A stretch of DNA of 12,999 nt from Leucobacter_A sp035514995 (lineage in GTDB: Bacteria > Actinomycetota > Actinomycetes > Actinomycetales > Microbacteriaceae). Position 1 is the stretch's first letter. Each line of letters opens with the position of its first letter. A program made the position numbers and the translations under genes. Below, one piece after another: positions 1 through 7,125 of this stretch. The stretch spans positions 1 through 12,999 of the forward strand of contig DATJCC010000038.1 in NCBI GenBank assembly GCA_035514995.1, given 5' to 3'. The notes under the pieces are model-generated. The model was not told where the DNA came from and ran no database searches. It was given only the letters and a program-made list of their open reading frames with translations.

Positions 1-1
1 T

Positions 2-157
2 ATTTTGGTGGCTCTATCAGTTGGAACTCTTCTCGCAGGGGTGCTGGGGGCCGTGCTTGCAGTACCGTTAACAGCCGTTGCATGGGGTGTTTTGCAGGTT
101 TGGGATGGTCCAGACCTACCTATTAAGTGGGCGAGAAAACACCCCGAAGAGCCCTAG
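2..157 (+). CDS. AI-2E/PerM-family transporter, C-terminal fragment
   Basis: This is the last 51 codons of a gene that begins before the window; the frame is open from base 2 to a TAG at 155-157. The visible part is a hydrophobic, glycine-rich segment (LLAGVLGAVLAVPLTAVAWG) and a short polar tail ending in KHPEEP. A pattern of small residues around G-x-L-G-A-x-x-A-V-P is typical of the last membrane helix of AI-2E family (PerM/YdiK) transporters, which are polytopic inner-membrane proteins with varied export roles. The substrate cannot be told from this fragment. The next gene follows 38 nt later on the same strand and has its own promoter-like sequence. The family call rests on the tail alone, so confidence is moderate. 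Confidence 0.62.
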   Translation: MLVALSVGTLLAGVLGAVLAVPLTAVAWGVLQVWDGPDLPIKWARKHPEEP

Positions 158-158
158 A

Positions 159-188
159 CTGATCTTAAAAACTAGAGGCAAGTAGGCT
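159..188 (+). promoter_or_regulatory. Candidate promoter giving a leaderless aspartate-dehydrogenase-like mRNA
   Basis: CTGATC at 159-164, an 18-nt spacer and TAGGCT at 183-188 fit a weak -35 and an actinobacterial TANNNT -10. Exactly 7 nt separate the -10 box from the ATG at 196, so transcription would start at or next to the A of the start codon. No good Shine-Dalgarno sequence is present, which fits a leaderless message. The same CTGATC-N18-TAGxCT-N7-ATG layout precedes the GMC oxidoreductase at 3124. Confidence 0.45.
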
Positions 189-195
189 TAAATGC

Positions 196-993
196 ATGAC
201 ACAAAATGTAAAACTTAAAGTAGCGGTGCTCGGGTTTGGTGCAATAGGTAAGCCTGTATTGGAGGGAATATCTGAAATTGCGCAGGCAGAACTAGTGGGT
301 GTTGTTGTGCGCAGAGCTGGATCTACGCAGGGTGTTTACACTGAGCTGACACTTGAGGAAGCACTCGACAGAGCCGATCTAATTGTCGAGTGTGCGGGCG
401 GCGACGCTTTAAAAACACTCGGACCAAAGGTTGTTGCAGCTGGGAAAAACCTACTCACAGTGTCATTTGGCCAGCTCACTGATGAAAACTTGCGTCGGGT
501 GCTACTTGAAGATGGTCCGGGCAATACCTACCTTTCAACGGGAGCAATTGGTGGGTTAGACATTTTAAGCGCCGCGACAATTAACGGCGGGCTCAACGAA
601 GCACGATTAACATCGCGCAAGCTCCCCAAAGCGCTCGTGCAGAATTGGATGAGTGAAGAAGAAACAGAAAAACTCCTCCAAACAAGTGAAGAAGTAACAG
701 TGTTTTCAGGCAACGTGACTGAAGCAATTAAACTCTTCCCAGCATCACTGAACATTGCGGTGGCACTAGCTGCAGCTACCGGACTTTGGAAAGAGACGCA
801 GGTGGAACTTGTGGCTGATCCGCAAGCAAAACTCACCAGACATGAAGTGAATGCAAGTGGGGAAACTGGCACCTACCACTTTGAAATCGTAAACGAACCA
901 TCACCTGAAAACCCGGCAACAAGTGGAGTGGTTGCAAAAGCAGTACTACGGGGTGTTGCCGCTCTAGCTAAACCCAGCGGAACTTTTGTGTAA
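196..993 (+). CDS. nadX: Aspartate dehydrogenase (NadX-like) oxidoreductase
   Basis: The 265-residue protein has the length and two-domain layout of L-aspartate dehydrogenases. These oxidise L-aspartate to iminoaspartate with NAD(P)+, a route into NAD synthesis through quinolinate synthase. An N-terminal Rossmann fold is marked by GFGAIG at residues 13-18. The catalytic domain contains STGAIGGLD (near 114-122), the FPxxxNIAVALA stretch (near 177) and a DPxxxxxRHEV segment whose His216 matches the conserved catalytic histidine. Near the C-terminus NEPSPENPATS matches the family's N-x-PS-x-NPxTS motif. The Asn often seen two residues before the histidine is replaced here (TRHEV). The start at 196 is chosen for its spacing from the -10 box; an overlapping ATG at 192 is out of frame. 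No nadA or nadC is seen nearby, so the pathway role is inferred. A related amino-acid dehydrogenase is the main alternative. Confidence 0.8.
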   Translation: MTQNVKLKVAVLGFGAIGKPVLEGISEIAQAELVGVVVRRAGSTQGVYTELTLEEALDRADLIVECAGGDALKTLGPKVVAAGKNLLTVSFGQLTDENLRRVLLEDGPGNTYLSTGAIGGLDILSAATINGGLNEARLTSRKLPKALVQNWMSEEETEKLLQTSEEVTVFSGNVTEAIKLFPASLNIAVALAAATGLWKETQVELVADPQAKLTRHEVNASGETGTYHFEIVNEPSPENPATSGVVAKAVLRGVAALAKPSGTFV

Positions 994-998
994 GCTAA

Positions 999-1023
999 AA
1001 AGTTTGTGTCGGGAACAAACTTT
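999..1023. terminator. Weak bidirectional hairpin between convergent genes
   Basis: AAAGTTTGT (999-1007), a 7-nt loop and ACAAACTTT (1015-1023) form a perfect 9-bp stem with A-rich and T-rich sides. It lies at the junction of the convergent genes ending at 993 and 1022, so it could serve both strands. The stem has only two GC pairs and no long T tract, so termination would be weak. Confidence 0.4.
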
Positions 1024-1396
1024 AGTGACCAGCAAAAAATGCGTTAGATTTGCGGCTCCACAGCATCAGCAACACAACTACAGAAATCGCGATTGTTAGA
1101 ACATCAGCGACAAGGGTCGACTGACTATAGAACATGTGGGCGCCAGCCGAAGCAAGCGATACCAGCTGCAGCACAGTAATGATCAGACGAGCCATCGGGT
1201 TGGCGTGTAACAATCCCATAGCTACGAGAATAGTCACAACGCCAGTAATGAGCGTAATAATCGCAGATGGAGCAACTCCTGCTACTTTGAAATCTTCAGA
1301 GAAGAGCAACATCATGCCTAGAATCACCCCAAGTAAGCCGTTGATCCACACCAAAAAAGCAATAAAGGTGATGCTGAAGGGGCGCTTTGTCGTCAT
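1022..1396 (-). CDS. Small four-helix membrane protein of unknown function
   Basis: This 124-residue protein is mostly hydrophobic, with four likely membrane helices at about residues 9-31, 42-63, 69-90 and 95-113. A basic N-terminus (MTTKR) and basic residues near the C-terminus (RKS) suggest both ends lie in the cytoplasm. It has no catalytic motif or metal-binding cluster that I can see. Small four-helix proteins of this kind are common, uncharacterised neighbours in actinobacterial genomes; I recognise the type, not the family. It is transcribed alone, convergent with the dehydrogenase gene and divergent from the ABC-F gene. The start is supported by a TATGAT box 6 nt upstream and by the absence of any good ribosome binding site, which fits a leaderless message. 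The antisense frame over 1134-1448 is judged a shadow. Confidence 0.72.
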   Translation of the reverse strand: MTTKRPFSITFIAFLVWINGLLGVILGMMLLFSEDFKVAGVAPSAIITLITGVVTILVAMGLLHANPMARLIITVLQLVSLASAGAHMFYSQSTLVADVLTIAISVVVLLMLWSRKSNAFFAGH

Positions 1397-1402
1397 TCTT
1401 AA

Positions 1403-1408
1403 ATCATA
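1403..1408 (-). promoter_or_regulatory. -10 box of the small membrane protein gene
   Basis: On the minus strand TATGAT lies 6 nt before the ATG at 1396, so transcription would begin at about the start codon. The -35 region is poor (CTGAAG with a 16-nt spacer at best). It sits in the 109-bp divergent region shared with the ABC-F gene at 1506. Confidence 0.4.
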
Positions 1409-1505
1409 CCTAGCATCTGCACAACTTCAGGCATCACCCTTCGCGTAAGCTAGTAAGGTTGCCTATCGCACTAAACATCGCGATTTATCACTCTGGAGCA
1501 CTGAA

Positions 1506-3104
1506 ATGATTACCGTCGAAAACCTCGCCATCGATGTTGGCGCGCGCCGACTCATGACTGATGTAAATTTTCGGGTAAACCCGGGAGATAAAGTAGGTTT
1601 AGTTGGTCGCAACGGCGCCGGTAAAACAACACTCACACGCACAATCTCGGGTGAGCTACAACCGGCTGAGGGATCAGTCACTGTGAATGGCGAAATGGGA
1701 TTCTTAACGCAAGACCCACGCACAGGTGACCCAGAACAGATTGCACGGCACCGAATACTCGACGCCAGAGGCCTCGGAACAATCACAAACAACCTCACAA
1801 AAGCATCTGAAGATATGGCAAGTGAAGACCCAGCCATCGCAGAAAAGGCGATGAAACGCTTTGGCAACTTAACAGACCGGTTTCAATCGCTGGGTGGGTA
1901 TGCTGCAGAAGCAGAAGCCGCGGCAATTGCAAACAATCTTGGGCTACCAGAGCGAGTGCTAAATCAACCACTCAAAACTCTCTCAGGCGGGCAGCGTCGC
2001 CGAATCGAACTAGCTCGGATACTCTTCTCTGACGCCGAAACGATGGTGCTCGATGAGCCTACAAACCACCTCGACGCTGATTCAATCATCTGGTTGCGAG
2101 ACTTCTTAAAGAGTTATAAAGGCGGGTTGATCGTGATCAGTCACGATATCGACCTCGTTGGTGAAACTGTTAATCGCGTGTTTTATCTTGACGCTAACCG
2201 CCAAGTAATTGACGTTTATAACATGGGGTGGAAGCTCTACCAGAGGCAGCGGGCAGCCGACGAAGAACGCCGCCGCAAAGAACGAGCCAATATCGAGAAG
2301 AAAGCTCAAACCCTGAAAGATCAGGCCGCAAAGTTTGGCGCTAAAGCAACAAAAGCAGCCGCCGCGCACCAGATGGTCGCCAGAGCAGAAAGAATGCTGT
2401 CTGGCTTAGAAGAAGTGCGTGCTGTTGATCGGGTGGCAAAACTACGCTTCCCAGACCCTGCACCCTGCGGCAAGACCCCACTCATGGCTGAAGGGCTATC
2501 AAAGTCCTATGGGTCGCTTGAAATATTTGCCGGTGTTGATCTTGCGATAGATCGCGGATCAAAAGTGGTTGTGCTCGGATTAAACGGTGCCGGTAAAACG
2601 ACCCTGCTGCGTATTCTAGCCGGTGTAGACGAACCAGACACTGGTGAGCTCATCCGCGGGCACGGCTTAAAAATAGGTTATTATGCGCAGGAACATGAAA
2701 CGCTTGATGTTAAAGCAAGCGTGCTACAAAACATGATCTCTGTCTCGCAACACCTCGTCGAAACAGAAGCTCGCAAAGTGCTAGGCTCATTTTTATTCTC
2801 CGGAGACGACGTTTTAAAACCCGCCGGTGTGCTCTCGGGTGGTGAAAAAACACGTCTTGCTCTTGCAATGTTGGTGGTTTCAAGCGCCAACGTTCTATTG
2901 CTAGACGAACCGACAAACAACCTAGACCCAGCGAGCCGTGAAGAAATCCTTTCAGCCCTTGCAAGTTTCACCGGAGCTGTTGTGCTCGTTTCGCACGACC
3001 CCGGTGCTGTTGAAGCTTTGAACCCAGAGCGGGTGCTGATCATGCCAGACGGAACGGAAGACCACTGGTCGAAAGAGTACCTCGAACTGATCGAGCTTGC
3101 CTAG
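1506..3104 (+). CDS. ABC-F family ATPase (translation factor type)
   Basis: The 532-residue protein has two complete ATP-binding cassettes and no membrane segment, the mark of ABC-F proteins, which act on ribosomes rather than as transporters. Cassette 1 has Walker A GRNGAGKT (34-41), signature LSGGQ (159-163) and Walker B with D183-E184 in DEPTNHLD. Cassette 2 has GLNGAGKT (358-365), LSGGE (443-447) and D467-E468 in DEPTNNLD. All ATPase residues are intact. A charged, Lys/Arg/Ala-rich linker at roughly residues 240-310 corresponds to the coiled-coil P-site tRNA interaction motif. The second cassette's SKSYGSLEIF stretch and the overall sequence closely match a conserved housekeeping ABC-F of Microbacteriaceae. 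An antibiotic-resistance role is possible for the family but nothing here points to it. The start has a good GGAG ribosome binding site (1495-1498) 7 nt upstream. Confidence 0.93.
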   Translation: MITVENLAIDVGARRLMTDVNFRVNPGDKVGLVGRNGAGKTTLTRTISGELQPAEGSVTVNGEMGFLTQDPRTGDPEQIARHRILDARGLGTITNNLTKASEDMASEDPAIAEKAMKRFGNLTDRFQSLGGYAAEAEAAAIANNLGLPERVLNQPLKTLSGGQRRRIELARILFSDAETMVLDEPTNHLDADSIIWLRDFLKSYKGGLIVISHDIDLVGETVNRVFYLDANRQVIDVYNMGWKLYQRQRAADEERRRKERANIEKKAQTLKDQAAKFGAKATKAAAAHQMVARAERMLSGLEEVRAVDRVAKLRFPDPAPCGKTPLMAEGLSKSYGSLEIFAGVDLAIDRGSKVVVLGLNGAGKTTLLRILAGVDEPDTGELIRGHGLKIGYYAQEHETLDVKASVLQNMISVSQHLVETEARKVLGSFLFSGDDVLKPAGVLSGGEKTRLALAMLVVSSANVLLLDEPTNNLDPASREEILSALASFTGAVVLVSHDPGAVEALNPERVLIMPDGTEDHWSKEYLELIELA

Positions 3105-3116
3105 ACTCTCTAGACT
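3087..3116 (+). promoter_or_regulatory. Candidate promoter for the GMC oxidoreductase, leaderless layout
   Basis: CTGATC (3087-3092), an 18-nt spacer and TAGACT (3111-3116) are followed by 7 nt and the ATG at 3124. This matches base for base in layout the element before the gene at 196. It overlaps the end of the ABC-F gene. A direct repeat CTAGACTCT occurs twice in tandem at 3101-3118, so a second TAGACT lies 9 nt further upstream. No Shine-Dalgarno sequence precedes the ATG. Confidence 0.42.
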
Positions 3117-3123
3117 CTAAAGT

Positions 3124-4797
3124 ATGGCATTGAACGAAGAGCCCGAATACGATGTAATTGTGGTGGGTGCTGGTGCCGCAGGATCGCCCCTTGCCGCACG
3201 GCTCGCCGAAAATCCTGATCTGCGAGTGCTTTTAATCGAGGCTGGGCCGGGTCCTACAAGCGAAGCCGAGTTTCCAAAAGACCTGCTCGATGCGAGCATG
3301 ATGACAGGCGCAATGCCCGGCCACCCAAACAATTGGGCATTTGTGGCCAACCTCACCCCCGAGTTATCGTATTCGGTTGCTCGAGGCAAAATTTTGGGTG
3401 GGTCAACTTCTCTTAACGGCACATATTTCATTTGGGGTCGCAGACAAGATTTTGACACTTATGCAGCGTTGGGAAACACCGAATGGTCATTTGACAAAGT
3501 GTTACCCTTTTTTAAAAAACTCGAAACAGATCTCACATTCGGTGAATCTCGCGGCCATGGTGCCTCTGGCCCCATACCTATATATAGGGCCGAAGAAGCA
3601 GAGCAGACGGAACATTCAAAGGCCTTTATAAACGTCTGCAAAGAGCTGGGTTTTATATGGGAGGAAGACAAAAATAGCGAGTCGACTCCCGGAGTAGGGC
3701 CCGTGCCGGTGAACGCGGTAAACGGAACACGAATAAACACCGGGATAGCTTATGTTTTGCCCGCTCTGAAACGAAAAAACTTTACTTTGATGGCTGATAC
3801 TTTTGTGCAGAGAGCGACTTTTAACGGCACAAAAGTTAACGGTGTCGAGGTCAAAAAAGACGGGGATGTTCAGACGATTACAGCGCGCGAAGTGGTTCTT
3901 GCCTGCGGTGCTATCAAAACTCCGCACACTCTCGCGCTCTCAGGTGTGGGGCCTAAAAAGGAACTCGTGGCGGCTGGAATACCCTTGTTAGTAGACCTAC
4001 CCGGTGTGGGAAAAAACTTCTCAGATCACCCCGAATTGTTTTTAAACTGGTCACCGAAACGAAAGCCCGATTTAAATGTGCGGCGTGACATTTTTCAATA
4101 CGTGCTGAACTTTTCTTCAATAGAAAACAAATATGATGGGGACCTCGAGATCATGCCAATGCTACGACCGATGGCGGTAGCTATGGGTCTTGAGAGTGGC
4201 AAAACGTTTAAAACATTCATTGATGTTTTAAAGCGACCAATAGCAAGCTTGAAATCATTGCGTGGTGTGTCGCTACCAAGATTTTTGCAGCAGCTTAGAC
4301 ACAGCAGAGACTTAAGTTTTGTGGTTGCGGTGCAACAGGCTGAGTCTCGCGGCAATATCACCACTGTTTCAAATGACCCTAACGTCTACCCAAAGATTGA
4401 CTACAACTATTTAGAGCACGAATCAGACCTGCGGCGTATGCGTGAAGCTGTGCGCACGACCGTCAAAATATTGAAGTCTGAGGCGTTCAAACCGGTTTTT
4501 AAACGTTTCACCGAAATAGATGATGCTACTTTGCATAACGACAAAAAATTAGACAGGTGGATGAAAGCTCACCTCGCGACCGCGATACACGCAGCCGGTT
4601 CTTGCAGCATGGGGGCGGATCCAGAGCACGGCGCAGTAGTTGACCAGTATGGCCGGGTGTATGGTGTTACTGGTTTGCGGATCGCTGACACCTCAATTTT
4701 GCCTTTTGTGCCCTCACGGGGTCCCGCCGCAACAAGCGTCATGATTGGTGAGCGGATGGCAGACTTAATGCTCGCAGGCGCCGGAGCAATCCGCTAA
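3124..4797 (+). CDS. GMC-family FAD-dependent oxidoreductase
   Basis: The 557-residue protein belongs to the glucose-methanol-choline oxidoreductases, flavoproteins that oxidise alcohols. The ADP-binding fold is at residues 10-40 with GAGAAG at 15-20 and an acidic E-A-G after the second strand. The first GMC signature is the RGKILGGSTSLNG stretch (87-99), followed by FIWGRRQDFD. The second is GAIKTPHTLALSGVGP (262-277). The C-terminal catalytic block begins HAAGSCSMG, giving His489 as the expected active-site base, and ends with VDQYGRVYGVTGLRIADTS and PSRGPAATSVMIGER. Where most GMC enzymes have Asn or His as second catalytic residue, this block has the R-G-P-A-A-T form I associate with actinobacterial and mycofactocin-linked (MftG-like) enzymes. 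No mycofactocin gene is in the window. It follows the ABC-F gene by 19 nt but seems to have its own promoter. The substrate is unknown. Confidence 0.9.
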   Translation: MALNEEPEYDVIVVGAGAAGSPLAARLAENPDLRVLLIEAGPGPTSEAEFPKDLLDASMMTGAMPGHPNNWAFVANLTPELSYSVARGKILGGSTSLNGTYFIWGRRQDFDTYAALGNTEWSFDKVLPFFKKLETDLTFGESRGHGASGPIPIYRAEEAEQTEHSKAFINVCKELGFIWEEDKNSESTPGVGPVPVNAVNGTRINTGIAYVLPALKRKNFTLMADTFVQRATFNGTKVNGVEVKKDGDVQTITAREVVLACGAIKTPHTLALSGVGPKKELVAAGIPLLVDLPGVGKNFSDHPELFLNWSPKRKPDLNVRRDIFQYVLNFSSIENKYDGDLEIMPMLRPMAVAMGLESGKTFKTFIDVLKRPIASLKSLRGVSLPRFLQQLRHSRDLSFVVAVQQAESRGNITTVSNDPNVYPKIDYNYLEHESDLRRMREAVRTTVKILKSEAFKPVFKRFTEIDDATLHNDKKLDRWMKAHLATAIHAAGSCSMGADPEHGAVVDQYGRVYGVTGLRIADTSILPFVPSRGPAATSVMIGERMADLMLAGAGAIR

Positions 4798-4811
4798 AAG
4801 CTACTGGTTCC

Positions 4812-5036
4812 ATGGAATCTTTAGAGTGGGAGGTTGTCGAGCGGGAGGGCATCGAGCTTGCAGACATCTGTCTTGCAGGCATCGGTCTTGCTGACAACGA
4901 GCCTCAAGACAACGACGCTCAGGTCATTGAGCTTGTGGAGATTAAGCTTGTGAACATCATATTTGTAGACATCAATCTTGCGGTCATCGACTCTGATGTA
5001 ATGGTGCTTGTGGACACAGAGTTAGGAGCCATCTAA
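4812..5036 (+). CDS. Possible small pentapeptide-like repeat protein, doubtful
   Basis: This 74-codon frame starts 14 nt after the GMC gene and ends with TAA directly after the last unit of a 15-nt repeat array. Because the unit is five codons, the product is a pentad repeat: LADIC, LAGIG, LADNE and later LVNII, FVDIN, LAVID. Read from the second residue this resembles the A(D/N)LXX rule of pentapeptide repeat proteins, which form right-handed beta helices. However, there are only about 12 recognisable pentads and some central positions are not Leu or Phe. There is no ribosome binding site, so translation would depend on coupling to the GMC gene. For coding: the frame ends exactly with the array and pentad hydrophobicity is kept. 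Against: repeat DNA of this length stays open easily. I treat it as a candidate, not a firm gene. Confidence 0.33.
   Translation: MESLEWEVVEREGIELADICLAGIGLADNEPQDNDAQVIELVEIKLVNIIFVDINLAVIDSDVMVLVDTELGAI
4824..5033. repeat. Array of fourteen diverged 15-nt tandem units
   Basis: From 4824 the sequence divides without a break in phase into fourteen 15-nt units. Examples are GAGCGGGAGGGCATC (4839), GAGCTTGCAGACATC (4854), TGTCTTGCAGGCATC (4869), AAGCTTGTGAACATC (4944) and AATCTTGCGGTCATC (4974). The common core is roughly CTTG-N2-GACATC. Units differ at several positions but no insertion or deletion breaks the 15-nt phase over 210 bp, which would fit selection for reading frame or recent spread followed by point changes. 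Confidence 0.85.
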
Positions 5037-5150
5037 TCAGGAATTACCAAGTTTGAAGTCACAAATTTAGGTTCTCTAGCCTGGGTTATCGAGTACAAAC
5101 TTCAGCAATCAAAAACACGACACCTAAAGTATGTACTCCGCGTCGCCCGA

Positions 5151-5206
5151 ATGGAGCAAGCTGCATGTGACAAGCTGCCTAGAACAAGCCGCATGGAACA
5201 AATTCA
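5151..5206. repeat. Four 14-nt tandem units downstream of trpS
   Basis: Units at 5151 (ATGGAGCAAGCTGC), 5165 (ATGTGACAAGCTGC), 5179 (CTAGAACAAGCCGC) and 5193 (ATGGAACAAATTCA) are in perfect 14-nt phase, with a trace of a fifth at 5207. The array lies just past the trpS stop codon, where a terminator would be expected and none is seen. Between the two arrays (5037-5150) I see no gene, hairpin or promoter of note. Confidence 0.75.
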
Positions 5207-5218
5207 ATGGGCCAGATG

Positions 5219-6223
5219 TTAGCGGCGCAGAATACCCATCGCATCGTAAACGTTCGCTAGTGTTTGTTCAGCAACCGTACTAGCTCGGTCAGCGGCCTCA
5301 GCGAGTAAACGATCCAGTTCAGCCGTGTCTCCGAGCAACTCGTCAGTGCGTTCTTTGATGGGTTTGAAGGTTTCGATAACCAGTTCAGCAACAGCTTTTT
5401 TCAAATCGCCGTAACCGCGACCCTCAAAATCATTCTCTAAGGATTCTAAAGATTCCCCTGAAAGCACAGAGTGGATCGTCAATAGGTTAGACACTCCAGG
5501 TTTGCTTTCACGGTCAAAACGAATTTCGGCATCGTTATCTGTGACCGCGCGCATGATCTTTTTCTGGTTTGCCTTCGGCTCGTCGAGAACCTTGAGCAGG
5601 CCAGCCTCAGTCTCAGCAGATTTTGACATCTTTGCTGTCGGGTCTTGGAGATCAAAAATTTTGGCTGTCTCTTTTTGAATTTGAGCCTTAGGCACCTTGA
5701 AAGTGTCACCAAAGCGTGAGTTGAAACGCTGTGCGAGATCACGAGTTAGTTCCACATGCTGCCGCTGATCTTCTCCGACAGGCACCTCATCAGCCTGGTA
5801 GAGCAAAATGTCAGCTGCCATCAGCATCGGGTAGGTAAAGAGACCGACCGATGATGAATCAGCACCATAACGAAGCGACTTATCTTTGAATTGGGTCATG
5901 CGGCTCGCTTCACCAAAGCCGGTAAGGGTGTTTAAAACCCACGCGAGCTCGGCGTGAGCAGGCACGTGCGACTGTATGAACAGTGTCGATTTTGAAGGGT
6001 CGATGCCTGCCGCAATGTACTGTGCTGCTGTTGATCGGGTGCGATCCGCAAGCTCTTTAGGGTCTTGTTGCACAGTAATAGCGTGGAGGTTAACAACACA
6101 AAAAAACGAATCGAAGTTGTCTTGCATGTCGGTCCACTGTGTTAACGCGCCAATGTAGTTGCCGAGGTGCAGTGAATCGCTCGAAGGCTGCATGCCAGAA
6201 AAGATGACGGGCTTGTTGCTCAT
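5219..6223 (-). CDS. trpS: Tryptophan--tRNA ligase
   Basis: The 334-residue protein has the usual length of bacterial TrpRS, a class I synthetase that activates tryptophan with ATP and loads it on tRNA-Trp in the cytoplasm. The N-terminal FSGMQPSSDSLHLGNYIGA segment contains HLGN (19-22), the TrpRS form of the HIGH motif. KMSKS is at 198-202. The MAADILLYQADEVPVGEDQ stretch, conserved in tryptophan-binding and dimer regions, precedes it. Sequence is intact from start to stop. It follows xth by 17 nt on the same strand and is probably cotranscribed with it. An AAGGGA about 13 nt upstream of the start is a poor ribosome binding site. No rho-independent terminator is visible after the stop codon; the 14-nt repeat array is there instead. 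Confidence 0.97.
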   Translation of the reverse strand: MSNKPVIFSGMQPSSDSLHLGNYIGALTQWTDMQDNFDSFFCVVNLHAITVQQDPKELADRTRSTAAQYIAAGIDPSKSTLFIQSHVPAHAELAWVLNTLTGFGEASRMTQFKDKSLRYGADSSSVGLFTYPMLMAADILLYQADEVPVGEDQRQHVELTRDLAQRFNSRFGDTFKVPKAQIQKETAKIFDLQDPTAKMSKSAETEAGLLKVLDEPKANQKKIMRAVTDNDAEIRFDRESKPGVSNLLTIHSVLSGESLESLENDFEGRGYGDLKKAVAELVIETFKPIKERTDELLGDTAELDRLLAEAADRASTVAEQTLANVYDAMGILRR

Positions 6224-6240
6224 GTTTGTCTCAGATTCCC

Positions 6241-7095
6241 TTAAATCTCGTAGTCAACAACAACTGGGGCGTGATCGCTCCAGCGCGTATCGTAGCTTGG
6301 TGCTCTATCAATTTTATAGTCGGCAACTTTTGTTGCGAGTTCTGGTGTCACAACGTGGTAATCGATGCGCCAACCCGTGTCATTATCAAACGCTTTACCA
6401 CGATTTGACCACCAAGAGTAGGGACCTTCAACCTCGCCATGAAAGGTGCGACCAACATCGATCCAACCGAAACCTTCGCCTTCAGACTCATCGACACCTA
6501 TGACAGTTTCGCCACGAGGTCCAAAGAAACGATCGAAGTAGGCTCGTTCGCGGGGTAGAAAGCCACTTTTTTTGCGGTTGCCCTTCCAATTCTTGATATC
6601 GAGTTCGCGGTGCCCAACGTTTAAGTCGCCCACGATAGCTACCAGCTCAGTGCCGGCTTTGCTTGGTTCGGCGAGCTCTCGCATACGGTCTCCCATAGCG
6701 TCGAGCATCGCCCACTTAGCTTCTTGCCGAGGCGTGTCGACTTCGCCTGAGTGCATGTAGCAGCTGACGATGCGCACCGGGGTGCCATCAATTTCAACCG
6801 TTGCTTCAACCCAACGCCCGCTTGATTGAGCGTCTTCGCCACCTATGCGGGTGCGCGTGTCGATCAGCGGTGTGCGGCTGGCTAGTGCGACTCCGGCGCG
6901 ACCTTTGGTGTCACTTTTATCATGCAAGATGTGCCAATCATCACCCAATAGTTCATGCACATGCTCATCATCGGCGCGGACCTCTTGCAAAGCGAGCACA
7001 TCTACGTTGCGCGTTGCGAGCCAGTCTCCCATTCCTTTGCGGTAGGCGGCTCTAATACCATTGACATTTACAGAAGCGAGACGAAGAATTGCCAT
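6241..7095 (-). CDS. xth: Exodeoxyribonuclease III
   Basis: The 284-residue protein is a full-length member of the exonuclease III/AP endonuclease family, which cuts DNA at abasic sites and trims 3' ends in base excision repair. The expected active-site residues can be placed against E. coli XthA: Asn10 in VNVNG, Glu38 in LALQE, Tyr113 in CYMHSG, Asp157 and Asn159 in GDLNVG, Asp245 in WRIDYH, and the terminal Asp274-His275 in WSDHAPV. The WSNRGKAFDNDTGWRID block is typical of the XthA branch. Nothing is missing or fused. It is the first gene of a two-gene minus-strand unit with trpS. A TACAAT box 7 nt before the ATG and the lack of a ribosome binding site suggest a leaderless mRNA. Confidence 0.96.
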   Translation of the reverse strand: MAILRLASVNVNGIRAAYRKGMGDWLATRNVDVLALQEVRADDEHVHELLGDDWHILHDKSDTKGRAGVALASRTPLIDTRTRIGGEDAQSSGRWVEATVEIDGTPVRIVSCYMHSGEVDTPRQEAKWAMLDAMGDRMRELAEPSKAGTELVAIVGDLNVGHRELDIKNWKGNRKKSGFLPRERAYFDRFFGPRGETVIGVDESEGEGFGWIDVGRTFHGEVEGPYSWWSNRGKAFDNDTGWRIDYHVVTPELATKVADYKIDRAPSYDTRWSDHAPVVVDYEI

Positions 7096-7102
7096 GGCTT
7101 CT

Positions 7103-7108
7103 ATTGTA
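7103..7108 (-). promoter_or_regulatory. -10 box of the xth-trpS unit
   Basis: TACAAT on the minus strand lies 7 nt before the xth ATG at 7095, again placing the transcript start at the start codon. No convincing -35 hexamer is seen; that region is already part of the 18-nt repeat array. Confidence 0.5.
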
Positions 7109-7125
7109 GCTGGCGTTAACCTGGG

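Noticed and set aside
1134..1448. Plus-strand frame of 104 codons antisense to the small membrane protein
   Set aside because: The minus-strand frame has clear membrane-helix periodicity and a promoter; the plus frame has no start signal and no recognisable feature.
1446..1459. TAAGCT and TAAGGT as -10 boxes for the ABC-F gene
   Set aside because: Both fit TANNNT but neither has a credible -35, and the gene has a normal ribosome binding site, so the true start could lie at either or elsewhere.
2681..3043. Antisense frames inside the ABC-F gene, and similar ones inside GMC, trpS, xth and the importer genes
   Set aside because: They are shadows of strongly conserved genes in the opposite or shifted frame.
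4824..5206. CRISPR-like array
   Set aside because: Units are head to tail without spacers, 14-15 nt long and diverged, and no cas genes are present.
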